From Geochorda sp036562495 (GTDB taxonomy: Bacteria; Bacillota; Limnochordia; Limnochordales; Geochordaceae), in assembly GCA_036562495.1 (NCBI GenBank), contig DATCKA010000070.1, positions 111,054-175,053 of the forward strand: DNA of 64,000 nucleotides, read 5' to 3'. The stretch's first letter is position 1. Every line of letters begins with the position of its first letter. The notes below the pieces were generated by a model. That model did no database searches. It was not told the origin of the DNA and saw only the letters and a list, made by a program, of their open reading frames with translations. This document shows, piece after piece, positions 15,906 to 26,811 of the stretch. Made by a program: the position numbers and the translations under genes.

Positions 15906-17618
15906 ATGGACGGGGGCGAAGCGTCACGGGAGGCCCGTGACCTTCTCATCGAGGGCGTCGTCCTCTACCCGGAGCTCGCCGGGGCCGGCGTGCTGGACCG
16001 GCCCATCGAGGATGGGGCCATCTGGATCGAGGCCGGTACCATCCGCGCCGTCGGGCCCCGAGCGGAGCTCGAGGCGTTGGTAGGGGCAGGGGTGGCGCGG
16101 CTCGACGGCCAGGGCGCGCTGGCGGTGCCGGGTCTGGTCGACAGCCACATCCACCTCGGGGCCTGGGCCATGGGCCAGGCCCAGCCGGACCTGAGCGAGT
16201 GCCGGAGCGTCGCCGACGTGGTGGCGCACCTCGAGCGCCACGCCCGAGGGCTCGGCCCCGGGCGATGGCTGATGGCCAGAGGCCTCTCCCCTCATCGCAT
16301 GGAGGGCGACCCCCTGGAGGACCTGGGATGGCTGGACGCGGCCTTCCCGGACCGGCCCGTCGTCGTGTGGACCCGGGACTTGCACTCGGTGCTCCTCAAC
16401 CGGGCGGCGCGGCTGGCGGTCGGCATCGGACCCTCCTTCGACGGCTGGCCCCCCGGTTCGGTGGCGCCCCGCGATCCTGCCACGGGCGACTGGGTCGGCG
16501 TCTTCCGGGAAAACGCCGTCGGCGTCATCGTGGAGTCGCTGCCCCGTCCGTCCCTCACGCAGTGGGCCGACGCCATCGAGGCCTCGCAGGCCCGCCTGTG
16601 GCGGCTGGGACTGGTGGGGGCGCACACCCCCGAGGGGCCGGAGATCCTGGCAGCCCTGAGCTTGCTGCACCAGCGGGGACGGCTGGGGCTTCGGGTCCGC
16701 TTCATGCCGCCGGCCGGCATGCTGGGCACGCTTCGGGCCGTCGGGTTGCGCCAGGGATTCGGGGACGACTGGCTGCGTCTCGGGCCCGTCAAGGCTTTCG
16801 CCGACGGTTCGCTGGGCTCCCTGACAGCCGCCCTGGAGTCGCCGTACTCGGGGCTCGAGACCCCGGAATACCGCGGCGAGCTGTTGCTGGACCGCTCCGC
16901 TGTGGAGGCGCTGGCCGTGGAGGCGGCCCGGACAGGCTTCGCCCTCGCGATCCACGCCATCGGCGATCGAGCCTGCCGTGAGGTGCTCGACGCCCTGGAG
17001 GCGAGCCGGGCCGACGGGGGCGCCGTCGAAGGGCTGCCCCACCGCATCGAGCACGCCCAGCTCCTGACGCCCGCCGATGCGGAACGGATGGGGCGCCTCG
17101 GCGTGGTCGCCTCCATGCAGCCGATCCACCTGCTCAGCGATCGGAGGCCAGCCGAGCGCTACTGGCAGGGGCGCACCGATGGCGCCTACGCCACGCGGTG
17201 GCTGGTGCAGGCAGGGGCCGTCCTGGCCTTTGGCAGTGACGCGCCCGTCGAGGACCCGGACCCCCTGCGGGGCGTCTGGGCGGCCGTGACGCGCCGCCCG
17301 TGGCCGTCTGGCGATCCGGACGATGAGACGCTGGACGCCTGGCATCCTGAGCACGGCCTCTCGGTGGTGGAGGCGCTGCGGGCCTATACCCACGGCGCGG
17401 CCTGGGCCGTAGGCGAGGCCGCCCGTCAGGGAGGGCTGAAGCCCGGCATGCCGGGCGACGTCGTGCTCCTCTCGCCGGACCCCGTCGGGCTCGAACGAGG
17501 GCTGCCGCCGGGCGGGTGGACCTCCGACGACGAGCGGGCGGCCGCAGCGCGCGAGCGCTTGGCCCGGGTCCGGGTCCTCGCCACGGTGGTCGGCGGCCGG
17601 GTCGTCCACACGGCCTGA
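15906..17618 (+). CDS. Amidohydrolase, YtcJ-like family
   Basis: A 570-residue member of the amidohydrolase_3 group (YtcJ/N-substituted formamide deformylase-like), a metal-dependent hydrolase. Visible metal-site and family motifs are VDSHIHLGAW (HxH), KAFADGSLGSLTAAL, AIHAIGDRA, LPHRIEHAQLL, and the late Asp in FGSDAPVEDPDPLRGVWAAVTR. The ATG at 15906 follows AAGGAGG at a normal spacing; the frame is open upstream but lacks family similarity there. No signal peptide. Substrate is unknown. Confidence 0.87.
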   Translation: MDGGEASREARDLLIEGVVLYPELAGAGVLDRPIEDGAIWIEAGTIRAVGPRAELEALVGAGVARLDGQGALAVPGLVDSHIHLGAWAMGQAQPDLSECRSVADVVAHLERHARGLGPGRWLMARGLSPHRMEGDPLEDLGWLDAAFPDRPVVVWTRDLHSVLLNRAARLAVGIGPSFDGWPPGSVAPRDPATGDWVGVFRENAVGVIVESLPRPSLTQWADAIEASQARLWRLGLVGAHTPEGPEILAALSLLHQRGRLGLRVRFMPPAGMLGTLRAVGLRQGFGDDWLRLGPVKAFADGSLGSLTAALESPYSGLETPEYRGELLLDRSAVEALAVEAARTGFALAIHAIGDRACREVLDALEASRADGGAVEGLPHRIEHAQLLTPADAERMGRLGVVASMQPIHLLSDRRPAERYWQGRTDGAYATRWLVQAGAVLAFGSDAPVEDPDPLRGVWAAVTRRPWPSGDPDDETLDAWHPEHGLSVVEALRAYTHGAAWAVGEAARQGGLKPGMPGDVVLLSPDPVGLERGLPPGGWTSDDERAAAARERLARVRVLATVVGGRVVHTA

Positions 17619-17653
17619 CGGGGCGCGCGCCGGTGCACGGCAAAGGAGCCCGA

Positions 17654-17675
17654 GCCTTGAAAGCGTATTCAAGGC
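17654..17675. promoter_or_regulatory. Inverted repeat upstream of aldehyde dehydrogenase gene
   Basis: Arms GCCTTGAA and TTCAAGGC pair perfectly around a 6-base centre, 44 bases before the ATG at 17719. The two-fold symmetry and AT-rich centre suit a repressor site, though an RNA hairpin is equally possible. Confidence 0.4.
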
Positions 17676-17718
17676 CGCCGGCCATCCCCGCAAGGCCGGA
17701 CGACAGGAGGCGAGGGCC

Positions 17719-19212
17719 ATGGACTTCTACCCGATGTACATCGGAGGCCGGTGGGTCGAGGCCAAGAGCGGGCAGCGATTCACGAGCGTCAACCCCGCCA
17801 CCGGTCAGATCCTGGGGGAGGTGGCCCTGGGCGACCGCGAGGACGTGCAGGCCGCGGTCGAGGCTGCCCGGGACGCCTTCGACGCGTGGCGCAGGACTCC
17901 GGCCCCCCGTCGGGGGGAGATCCTCTTCCGAGCCGCCGAGTTGCTCAAACGGCGTAAGGAGGAGCTGGCGCGCGAGCTTACCCAGGAGATGGGCAAGGTG
18001 CTGACGGAGGCCCGGGGAGACGTCCAGGAGGCCATCGACATGACCTACTACATGGCCGGGGAGGGGCGGCGCCTCTTCGGGGAGACGGTGCCGGCGGAGA
18101 TGCCCGACAAGTTCGCCATGGCCGTCCGGGAGCCCATCGGCGTGGTGGGCGCCATCACCCCGTGGAACTTCCCCATCGCCATCCCGAGCTGGAAGATCAT
18201 GCCGGCCCTCGTCTCTGGCAACACCGTCGTCTTCAAGCCCGCCAGCGACACGCCCATCCTGGCCCATCGGCTGGTGGAGATCCTGGAGGAGGCGGGCGTG
18301 CCTCCCGGGGTGGTCAACCTCGTCTACGGTCCCGGCGGCACCGTGGGCGACGCCATACTGACCCATCCCGACGTGCCCGTCATCACCTTCACCGGCTCCA
18401 ACGAAGCCGGCGTCCACGTCAACACGGTGGCGGCGTCGCTTCTCAAGCGGGTGCACCTGGAGCTGGGCGGCAAGAACGCCATCATCGTCATGGACGACGC
18501 GGACCTGGACCTGGCCGTGGAGGGCATCGTCTGGAGCGCGTTCGGCACATCGGGCCAGCGGTGCACCGCGGCCAGCCGGGTGCTGGCCCATCGGGCCATC
18601 AAGGACCGCCTCGTGACCCGGCTGGTGGAGCGCATCCGCCGACTGCGCCTGGGCGATGGCCTCGAGCCCGACACCGACGTCGGGCCGGTCATCAACTCGC
18701 AAGCCCTCGAGCGCATCCACGGCTACGTCGAGGGGGCGCGCCGCGAAGGGGCCACCGTCGCCACAGGGGGTCGGAAGGTCGACGAGGGACCGCTGGCCAG
18801 GGGCTTCTTCTACGAGCCCACCCTCTTAGTCGACGTGCGCCCGGAGATGCGGGTGGCGCAGGAGGAGATCTTCGGGCCGGTGACCGCGGTCATCGAGGTC
18901 GGCAGCCTCGAGGAGGCCATCCGGGTCAACAACCAGGTCCGCTACGGGCTCTCCAGCTCCATCTACACCCGGGACGTCAACGGCGCCTTCAGGGCCATGC
19001 GTGACCTGATGACGGGGCTGGTCTACGTCAACCACGGCACCATCGGCGCCGAGGTGCACCTCCCCTTCGGGGGCATGCGGCAGACCGGCAACGGGCACCG
19101 GGAGGCGGGCCGGGCCGCGATCGACTTCTACACGGAGTGGAAGAGCGTCTACGTCGACTTCAGCGGCCGCCTGCAGCGGGCCCAGATCGACATCCCCCAG
19201 CCGTCGTCGTGA
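17719..19212 (+). CDS. NAD(P)-dependent aldehyde dehydrogenase
   Basis: A 497-residue ALDH-superfamily oxidoreductase. Catalytic features are Asn in TPWNFPIAIPSWK, general base Glu in LELGGKNAII, and nucleophile Cys in GTSGQRCTAASR; EEIFGPVTAVIEV is the C-terminal signature. The ending TEWKSVYVDFSGRLQRAQID is shared with the alpha-ketoglutarate semialdehyde / aminoadipate semialdehyde dehydrogenase branch, so such an acid-semialdehyde is the likely but unproven substrate. An AGGAGGCGAGG box precedes the ATG. A strong hairpin follows. Confidence 0.9.
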   Translation: MDFYPMYIGGRWVEAKSGQRFTSVNPATGQILGEVALGDREDVQAAVEAARDAFDAWRRTPAPRRGEILFRAAELLKRRKEELARELTQEMGKVLTEARGDVQEAIDMTYYMAGEGRRLFGETVPAEMPDKFAMAVREPIGVVGAITPWNFPIAIPSWKIMPALVSGNTVVFKPASDTPILAHRLVEILEEAGVPPGVVNLVYGPGGTVGDAILTHPDVPVITFTGSNEAGVHVNTVAASLLKRVHLELGGKNAIIVMDDADLDLAVEGIVWSAFGTSGQRCTAASRVLAHRAIKDRLVTRLVERIRRLRLGDGLEPDTDVGPVINSQALERIHGYVEGARREGATVATGGRKVDEGPLARGFFYEPTLLVDVRPEMRVAQEEIFGPVTAVIEVGSLEEAIRVNNQVRYGLSSSIYTRDVNGAFRAMRDLMTGLVYVNHGTIGAEVHLPFGGMRQTGNGHREAGRAAIDFYTEWKSVYVDFSGRLQRAQIDIPQPSS

Positions 19213-19235
19213 AGCCCGCTCGGGGCCGTCAGCAT

Positions 19236-19270
19236 GCGCCCCGCCGGCATCGACCGTGCCGGCGGGGCGC
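19236..19270. terminator. Bidirectional terminator between aldehyde dehydrogenase and fumC
   Basis: Perfect 14-bp arms, starting GCGCCCCGCCGGCA and ending with its complement, close a 7-base loop. It lies between the convergent stops at 19212 and 19301, so it can serve both genes. No long T-tract follows on either strand. Confidence 0.75.
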
Positions 19271-19300
19271 CGAAGTCATCCCGAGGCGTCGCCGATCGGC

Positions 19301-20716
19301 TCAGCCTCCTACGCTGGCCGCTTCGAGCCCCGGCCGCGTCTGGCTCTCCGGATCGAGCAGCGCCGCCAGCTCGTCCTCGGGCAGGACGCCCTCCTCGAGG
19401 GCGACCTCCCGGATGGTGCGGCGGCTCTCGTAGGCACGCTTGGCCAGCTGGGCGGCCCGGTCGTAGCCGATCCGTGGCGCCAGGGCGGTCACCATGGCCA
19501 GGCTCTGCTCCACCAGGCTCTCGCAGCGCTCCCGGTCGGCCTTGAGGCCGGCCACCAGCTTCTCCTGGAAGTTGGCCGCACCCCGTGCCAGGATCTCGAT
19601 GGACTCCAGCAGGTTGTGGGCCATGATGGGCATCATCACGTTGAGCTCGAAGTTGCCGTGCTGCCCGCAGATCATGATGGTGGTGTCGTTGCCCATCACC
19701 TGAGCGCAGATCATCATGAGCGACTCGGCGATGACCGGGTTGACCTTGCCCGGCATGATGGAGGAGCCGGGTTGGGTGGGCGGGATGAGCAGCTCCCCGA
19801 TGCCGCACCGTGGCCCCGACCCCAGCCAGCGGATGTCGTTGGCCACCTTCATGAGGGCGACGGCCGTGGTGCGCAGGGCTCCGCTGGCCTGCACCACGGC
19901 ATCCTTGGCGGCCTGCGCCTCGAAGTGGTTTTCGGCTTCGACGAAGCGCTCGCCGGTCAACTCGCTGAGCCGGGCGATGACCCGCGCCGCGAACTCGGGA
20001 TGGGCGTTGATGCCCGTGCCGACAGCCGTGCCGCCCAGGGGGAGCTCCCGCAGGTCCTCCAGGGCCGCCTCGATACGCCGGATGCTGTGGCGCACCTGGC
20101 TCGCATACCCGCTAAACTCCTGCCCGAGGCGGATCGGGGTGGCGTCCTGCAGGTGGGTGCGGCCGATCTTGATGATGGGCCAGAACTCCTCGGCCTTGGC
20201 CTGCAGCCCCGCCTCCAGGCGGCGCAGGGCCGGGAGCAGCTCACGGGTGATGGCCAGCACCGCCGCGACGTGGATGGCTGCCGGGATGACGTCGTTGCTG
20301 GACTGGCACATGTTGACGTGGTCGTTGGGGTGGACCACGCGGGAGCCTCGGGCCTCTCCCAGGAGCTCGGCGGCGCGGGTCGCGATGACCTCGTTGGCGT
20401 TCATGTTGGTAGAGGTGCCGGAGCCGGTTTGAAAGATGTCCACGACGAACTGGTCGTCGAACTTGCCCTCCGCCACCTCGGCGGCCGCCTGGGCGATGGC
20501 CCGGGCCAGGCGCGACGGCAAGAGGCCGAGCTGCTCATTGGTCTCGGCGGCGGCCCGCTTGATGAGCCCCAGGGCCTGGATGAAGCCCCGTCCGAACCGG
20601 AGCTTGCTGATGGGGAAGTTGAGGACGGCCCGCTGCGTCGACGCGCCGTAATAGGCGTCCTCAGGCACCTGCATCTCGCCCATGGAGTCTCGCTCGACCC
20701 GGAAGCCCTTTGCCAT
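19301..20716 (-). CDS. fumC: Fumarate hydratase class II
   Basis: Converts fumarate to malate in the TCA cycle as a soluble tetramer. Signatures are the start GFRVERDSMGEMQVPEDAYYGASTQRAV, TGSGTSTNMNANEV, HPNDHVNMCQSSND, GRTHLQDATPIRLGQE and the flexible catalytic loop GSSIMPGKVNPV. I chose the ATG at 20716, preceded by GGGGGAGAGG, over an ATG 27 bases earlier that lacks a ribosome binding site; this gives 471 residues. It is divergent from the gene at 20851. Confidence 0.96.
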   Translation of the reverse strand: MAKGFRVERDSMGEMQVPEDAYYGASTQRAVLNFPISKLRFGRGFIQALGLIKRAAAETNEQLGLLPSRLARAIAQAAAEVAEGKFDDQFVVDIFQTGSGTSTNMNANEVIATRAAELLGEARGSRVVHPNDHVNMCQSSNDVIPAAIHVAAVLAITRELLPALRRLEAGLQAKAEEFWPIIKIGRTHLQDATPIRLGQEFSGYASQVRHSIRRIEAALEDLRELPLGGTAVGTGINAHPEFAARVIARLSELTGERFVEAENHFEAQAAKDAVVQASGALRTTAVALMKVANDIRWLGSGPRCGIGELLIPPTQPGSSIMPGKVNPVIAESLMMICAQVMGNDTTIMICGQHGNFELNVMMPIMAHNLLESIEILARGAANFQEKLVAGLKADRERCESLVEQSLAMVTALAPRIGYDRAAQLAKRAYESRRTIREVALEEGVLPEDELAALLDPESQTRPGLEAASVGG

Positions 20717-20850
20717 ACCTCTCTCCCCCTCGGGCTTCGACATCAGGTGGGACCGTCATTAAGCTTATCGATAGTGGCTAGACCTGGCAAAGGGACATGT
20801 CTCCCCTCCCGGACTGGGTAAAATAAGCAGGTGGGACCACTCGCGGGGGG

Positions 20851-21429
20851 ATGCAAGTGGACCGCCAGGCGAAGCTCGAGGCCCTGCGCCGCATCGCGAT
20901 GATGCTGCGCCCGGACGGGCCGATGCTGGTCCTGTTCGGCTTCCTGGCAGGAGCCGTCGATCGGCTGGAGTTCGTCAAGGACCTGGAGGGGGCGGCAGTA
21001 GGGGTGCAGCTCTCGCTGGACTCCCGGGTCTGGCCCCGCGTGCCGTTTCGCGGGCACGTCGACGGGCAGGTCATCCTGCACCCCATCGCCTTCGTCGACC
21101 TGGTGGCGGGGCGGGACGACGAGGTCTACGTGCGTGTCGACTTCCCGTGGGGTCACGAGCCGGGCTGGTATGGAGAGGTCGCGGCCGACGGCGTCAAGAG
21201 CCGCCGTCAGCGGCTGGAGGAGGCCGTGGCCTCGCTGCGGCGGCGCATCGACTTCGCTCTCGACGTCTACCGCACGGCCCGTCCCCTCCTGGACAACTCC
21301 ACGGAGGAGGAGCGACGCCGGCTCCAGTTCGTCCTGCAGACCGCGCGCCAGGAGATTCAAAGCCTGAGCCGCCAGCTCTCCGAGCTGGAGGCCCAGCTCG
21401 CCAGCCAGCAGGAGACTCAGGCTCACTGA
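20851..21429 (+). CDS. YpiB/UPF0302 (ReoY)-like protein with C-terminal coiled coil
   Basis: This 192-residue protein resembles the N-terminal UPF0302 domain of Bacillus YpiB/ReoY: GAVDRLEFVKDLE, VPFRGHVDGQ and DEVYVRVDFPWGHEPGWYGEV align with the family strings FVExAEY, VPFRFYK and EDIYIQLNFP. ReoY helps ClpCP degrade MurA in Bacillus and Listeria. After RRRIDFALDVYRTA the C-terminus (about 135-190) is a predicted coiled coil instead of a clear IDEAL motif. The similarity is by eye, so the function is tentative. GTG at 20857 is an alternative start with better spacing from GGGGGG. Confidence 0.6.
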   Translation: MQVDRQAKLEALRRIAMMLRPDGPMLVLFGFLAGAVDRLEFVKDLEGAAVGVQLSLDSRVWPRVPFRGHVDGQVILHPIAFVDLVAGRDDEVYVRVDFPWGHEPGWYGEVAADGVKSRRQRLEEAVASLRRRIDFALDVYRTARPLLDNSTEEERRRLQFVLQTARQEIQSLSRQLSELEAQLASQQETQAH

Positions 21430-21716
21430 CCCGGTGCCTTGGGCGCCGTCGTCACGTTGCCCGCGAGGTAGTAGCCACCCTTGGGGCCGCCCCGGACCGC
21501 CACCAGCCCCCTCACCACCAGGGGGCGGGTCTGCTCACGAGCGTAGGAGTCGGTGATGTTGAACTGCTGGGCGAGCTCGGCGGACCGCACCGGACGGGCA
21601 TACGAGGCGTTGACCCCGCGGAGGTAGTCCAAGATGTAGCGCTGCAGGGGGGTCAGGTCGTCCTCGCCTCTTGCCCCTCTCCGCCCCGGGCGCCCGCGTC
21701 TGCCTGTCGCTGTCAC
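21423..21716 (-). CDS. Small winged-helix DNA-binding protein
   Basis: A basic N-terminus (GRRGRPGRRGARGEDD) precedes a winged helix-turn-helix: LTPLQRYILDYLRGV, then RSAELAQQFNITDSYAREQTRPLVVRGLVAVRGGPKGGYYLAG. It looks like a small transcription factor or a DNA-binding module. A GTG at 21728 gives four more residues but sits on top of the GGGGAGG box, so the GTG at 21716 is preferred. It lies downstream of spoVR on the same strand and overlaps the stop of the opposing gene by 7 bases. Confidence 0.6.
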   Translation of the reverse strand: MTATGRRGRPGRRGARGEDDLTPLQRYILDYLRGVNASYARPVRSAELAQQFNITDSYAREQTRPLVVRGLVAVRGGPKGGYYLAGNVTTAPKAPGQ

Positions 21717-21816
21717 CGGTTGCGGCACCTCCCCAACCCCGGTAAGCCGGGATTCAAGGCGCCTGGGGCAGACTCCTGCGAACGCGGGTTAGTCCGCCTA
21801 AAGATATCCTGGCCGC

Positions 21817-23373
<1,557 letters not shown>

Positions 23374-23379
23374 CGTGGC

Positions 23380-24576
23380 TCACCTCCAGGGGCCGGGTGG
23401 GGCCTGGGCGACCGCGGCCGCCGCCAGGTCGGTGGCCTGCCGCCGGAAGAAGGCCCGGAGGGCGGGGTAGACGTCGGACTTCTCCCGGATGGCGACCCTC
23501 ACGAAGCGGGGATCGTCGATCTTGCCGTAGACCGACATGAGGGTGCTGTCGGTGGCGTACCGGCTGTTGACGATCTCCCCGTATCCGACGGCCGAGCAGC
23601 ACTCGAGCAGCTCCTGCACCAGCTTGACGCAGCGAGCGTTGTCGGAGGGGAAGTTGTCGCCGTCGGAGAAGTGGAAGGCGTAGATGTTGTACTGATCGGG
23701 CGGGTAGCGCTGTTGGATGAGAGCCAGGGCCAGCTCGTAGGCCGAGGAGCACTTGGTGCCGCCGCTCTCGCCCTTGGTGAAGAACTCCTGCTCGCTCACC
23801 TCACGAGCTCGGGTATCGTGGGCGATGAAGGCGATCTGCACCTGCCGGTAGCGGGTCCTCAAGAAGCGCACCATCCAGAAGTAGAAGCTCCGGGCGATGT
23901 ACTTCTCGAAGGTGCCCATCGAGCCCGAGGTATCCATCATGGCCAGCACCACGGCGGCCGCCTGCATCTCGATGGCCTCGTCCCACGTCTTGAAGCGCAG
24001 GTCCTCGGGCGTGATGGGGTCGAAGGCGGGACGACCCCGCAGGGCGTTGCGCCGGAAGGCCTCCATCAGCGTGCGGCGCTTGTCGAGGTTGGCCATGGCC
24101 CCGCGGCGCCGCACGTCGTTGAACTCATGCCCCGTCGAGACCAGCTCGGGCTTGCGCTTCTCCTGTAGATTGGGAAGCCCCAGATCCTCGAAGATCATCT
24201 CGGCCAGCTCGTCGACCGACAGCTCGGCTTCGTAGTAGTCGAGCCCGGGCTGGTCGCCGGCGCCAGGCTCCCGTCCCGGGGCCGCACCACCCGCATCCCG
24301 GGCGACGACGTCGCCGGGACGCTCGTCACCGGTGCCCTGACCGACGTGGCGCTGCTTGCCCGGGTCGAAGCGGAAGCGGTACTCCTCCAGCGTCCGGATG
24401 GGCACCTTGACGACCTTCTTGCCGTCGGAGAGGATGATGCTCTCCTCCGCCACGAGATCGGCCAGGTTGCGGCGGATGGCCTCCTTCACCTTCTGCTGGT
24501 GCCGGGCTTGGTCCAGGCGGCCCTTGGGGTGCAGGGACCAGTCCTCACGGCTGATGACGAACCCAGGATGGCCCAT
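23380..24576 (-). CDS. yhbH: YhbH/YeaH family protein (DUF444)
   Basis: YhbH is the sporulation/stress partner of PrkA and SpoVR. The 398-residue product contains the family N-terminus FVISREDWSLHPKGRLDQARHQQKV, the DGKKVVKVPIRTLEEYRFRFDPGKQRHVGQG segment and a von Willebrand A-like domain with a MIDAS-type MMDTSGSMG motif (about residue 215). I chose the ATG at 24576, which has a GGGGGAGACGG box; the frame is open for 8 more codons. Its 3' end abuts spoVR. Confidence 0.92.
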   Translation of the reverse strand: MGHPGFVISREDWSLHPKGRLDQARHQQKVKEAIRRNLADLVAEESIILSDGKKVVKVPIRTLEEYRFRFDPGKQRHVGQGTGDERPGDVVARDAGGAAPGREPGAGDQPGLDYYEAELSVDELAEMIFEDLGLPNLQEKRKPELVSTGHEFNDVRRRGAMANLDKRRTLMEAFRRNALRGRPAFDPITPEDLRFKTWDEAIEMQAAAVVLAMMDTSGSMGTFEKYIARSFYFWMVRFLRTRYRQVQIAFIAHDTRAREVSEQEFFTKGESGGTKCSSAYELALALIQQRYPPDQYNIYAFHFSDGDNFPSDNARCVKLVQELLECCSAVGYGEIVNSRYATDSTLMSVYGKIDDPRFVRVAIREKSDVYPALRAFFRRQATDLAAAAVAQAPPGPWR

Positions 24577-24613
24577 CGCCCGTCTCCCCCCTGGCGCCAC
24601 GCAGGCCTTGGTG

Positions 24614-26512
24614 TCAGCGGTTGAGCAAGCTGCCCGCGTAGCGCACCAGCTCGTTGGCGCACACCTCGCAGTAGCCGTGCTCGTCGACGAGGCGGCGCAC
24701 CACCTCGTTGAGCTTCTTGATCTGGTCGGGGTCGGGGGTCTTGGCGCTGGTGGTGATGCGTACGACGTCCTTCATGTCGGCGAAGAGCTTCTTCTCGATG
24801 GCCTCGCGCAGACGCTCGTGCGAGCGGTAGTCGAAGGTCTTGCCGCGGCGTGCGTAGGTGGAGATGCGGATCAGGATCTCCTCACGGAAGGCCTTCTTGG
24901 CGTTCTCCGAGACCCCGATCTGCTCCTCGATGGAGCGCATCAGGCGCTCGTCGGGCTCCACCTCCTCCCCCGTGACCGGATCCTTGAGCTTCTGCCAGTG
25001 GCAGTAGGCCTCCACGTTGTCCAGGTAGTTGTCGAAGAGGGTGCGGGCCGACTCCTCGTAGGAGTAGACGAAGGCCTTCTGCACTTCCTTCTTGGCGCTC
25101 TCGTCGTACTCCCGGCGGGCGATGGCGATGAAGGAGAGCAGCCGTTCCTTGATCTCGTCGGAGATGGAGGGGTGGGAGTCCAGCCCGTCCTTGAGGGCCC
25201 TCAGGACGTCCAGCGGCCCGATGCAACGGGCGCCCTTGGTCACCAGGGCGCTCGAGATCCGGTTGATGACGTAGCGGGGGTCGACACCGCTCATGCCCTC
25301 GTTGGGGTGCTCCGCCCTCAGCTCCTCCACGTCCTTGGGCTTGAACTCCTCGACCTCCTCGCCGTCGTACAGCTTCATCTTCTTGACCAGGTCCATGCCC
25401 TGCTTCTTGGAGTCTTTGAGCCGCGAGAGCACGGAAAACATGGAGGCGACCCGCAGCGCGTGGGGTGCCACGTGCACGTCGCGGATGACGTCGCTTTGAC
25501 GGATGAGCTTCTCATAGATGCGGACCTCGTCACGGACCCGCAGGTTGTACGGGATGGGCATGACGATGATGCGGGAGTGGAGGGCCTCGTTGCGCTTGTT
25601 GGCGATGAAGGCGCGGTACTCTTCCTCGTTGGTGTGGGCGACGATGACCTCGTCGGCGGAGATGAGCGCGAATCGGCCGGCCTTGAAGTTGCCTTCCTGG
25701 GAGAGGCTCAGGAGGTGCCAGAGGAACTTCTGGTCCACCTTGAGCATCTCCTGGAACTCCATGATCCCCCGGTTGGCGATGTTGAGCTCCCCGTCGAACC
25801 GGTAGGCCCGGGGATCGGACTCGGAGCCGTACTGCGCGATGGTGGAGAAGTCGATGCTGCCCGTCAGCTCGGAGATGTCCTGGCTCTTGGGGTCCGACGG
25901 CGTGAAGGTCCCGATGCCGACCCGCCGCTCCTCGGAGAAGACGACCCGCTCCACGGGCACCTCCTCCACCCGTCCGCCGTATTGCTCCTGTACCATCAGC
26001 TGGCAGTGGGGGCAAAGCGTGCCCTCGATCTGGACCCCCAGTTCCTGTTCCGCCTGGGGACGCAGGGGTGCCGGGATGAGGTGGAGGGGCTCCTCGTGCA
26101 TGGGGCAGCCCTTGATGCCGTAGAGGGCTCCCTCGTCGGTACGGGTGTAAGCCTCGAGCCCTCGCTTGAGCATCGTCACGATGGTGGACTTGCCCCCGCT
26201 GACGGGGCCCATCAACAGCAGGATGCGCTTGCGCACGTCCAGGCGGCGCGCCGCCGCGTGGAAGTACTCCTCGACCAGGCGCTGCAGGGCCCGGTCGAGC
26301 CCGAAGAGCTCCCGCTCGAAGAAGCGGTAGCGCTTGACGCCGTTGACCTCCTCCACGCCGTGGGAGACGATCATGTTGTAGACGCGGGCGTGTGCAGACT
26401 GGGCCACCCGCGGGTTGGCCTTGACGATCTGCAGGTAGTCCGCGAAGGTGCCCTCCCAATGGAGGGCCCGCTCCTGCTGACGATACCGCTCCAGCTCCTG
26501 GAGGAGCCTCAC
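24614..26512 (-). CDS. prkA: PrkA AAA+ protein (serine kinase/ATP-dependent protease)
   Basis: PrkA was long called a serine protein kinase; the B. subtilis protein has been reported to act as an AAA+ ATP-dependent protease controlling sporulation. The translation shows WEGTFADYLQIVKANPRVAQSAHARVYNMI, the P-loop MGPVSGGKSTIV (about residue 103), CPMHEEPLHLIP, CPHC zinc-ribbon-like residues, and the sensor region RGIMEFQEMLKVDQKFLWHLLSLSQEG. I chose the GTG at 26512, which gives 632 residues, matching the B. subtilis protein; it follows GGAGGGTGAG. The frame upstream is open for 37 codons but not conserved. First gene of prkA-yhbH-spoVR. Confidence 0.92.
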   Translation of the reverse strand: MRLLQELERYRQQERALHWEGTFADYLQIVKANPRVAQSAHARVYNMIVSHGVEEVNGVKRYRFFERELFGLDRALQRLVEEYFHAAARRLDVRKRILLLMGPVSGGKSTIVTMLKRGLEAYTRTDEGALYGIKGCPMHEEPLHLIPAPLRPQAEQELGVQIEGTLCPHCQLMVQEQYGGRVEEVPVERVVFSEERRVGIGTFTPSDPKSQDISELTGSIDFSTIAQYGSESDPRAYRFDGELNIANRGIMEFQEMLKVDQKFLWHLLSLSQEGNFKAGRFALISADEVIVAHTNEEEYRAFIANKRNEALHSRIIVMPIPYNLRVRDEVRIYEKLIRQSDVIRDVHVAPHALRVASMFSVLSRLKDSKKQGMDLVKKMKLYDGEEVEEFKPKDVEELRAEHPNEGMSGVDPRYVINRISSALVTKGARCIGPLDVLRALKDGLDSHPSISDEIKERLLSFIAIARREYDESAKKEVQKAFVYSYEESARTLFDNYLDNVEAYCHWQKLKDPVTGEEVEPDERLMRSIEEQIGVSENAKKAFREEILIRISTYARRGKTFDYRSHERLREAIEKKLFADMKDVVRITTSAKTPDPDQIKKLNEVVRRLVDEHGYCEVCANELVRYAGSLLNR

Positions 26513-26651
26513 CTCTTGCTCACCCTCCTCTATGGGGGTCCGACGCACCCGGATCCGGGTGCCGACCCCGGGCCGGAGTCTCTCGAAGGGGCCGTGTGCC
26601 GGCGCGCTTGCCGGCGAATGCATGGGGACGCATGAAGATGAGACGAAGATG

Positions 26652-26699
26652 AAAAAAGAGTCGCACGTCGAGAGCGGTGGGGTCTCGTGCGCGCGACTC
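26652..26699 (-). terminator. Intrinsic terminator inside the prkA leader
   Basis: On the minus strand, GAGTCGC pairs with GCGACTC and, after a small internal loop, CGAG pairs with CTCG. Six T residues follow directly. It lies about 140 bases upstream of the prkA start and about 110 bases downstream of a TATAAT box, with no gene ending here on this strand. It therefore either ends a short RNA or acts as an attenuator for prkA. Confidence 0.7.
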
Positions 26700-26806
26700 G
26701 GTGAAGGCGATGTGACGATCGCTGGCGTCGGGCTTTCCCTTGTAAGGTTCGAGGCAGGCGAACCCGAGACGGCCCGCAGATGAGGTGCCAGCCGAAGCGG
26801 CTGGTG
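26660..26806 (-). ncRNA. Candidate prkA leader RNA or small RNA
   Basis: The stretch from the predicted start near 26805 to the terminator at 26652 carries no convincing gene. It begins with a perfect 7-bp hairpin (CCAGCCG and CGGCTGG, triloop CTT, 26788-26804), has a second 6-bp hairpin (GGTTCG and CGAACC, about 26744-26764), and ends in the terminator stem. This is the architecture of a riboswitch or attenuator leader. It does not match a known riboswitch consensus that I recognise. Confidence 0.4.
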
Positions 26807-26811
26807 TGCAC

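Noticed and set aside
26660..26806. prkA leader as a known riboswitch, SRP RNA or tRNA-like element
   Set aside because: No match to the core consensus of fluoride, c-di-AMP, THF, TPP, glycine or SAM riboswitches or to the SRP loop could be seen, so it is left unassigned.
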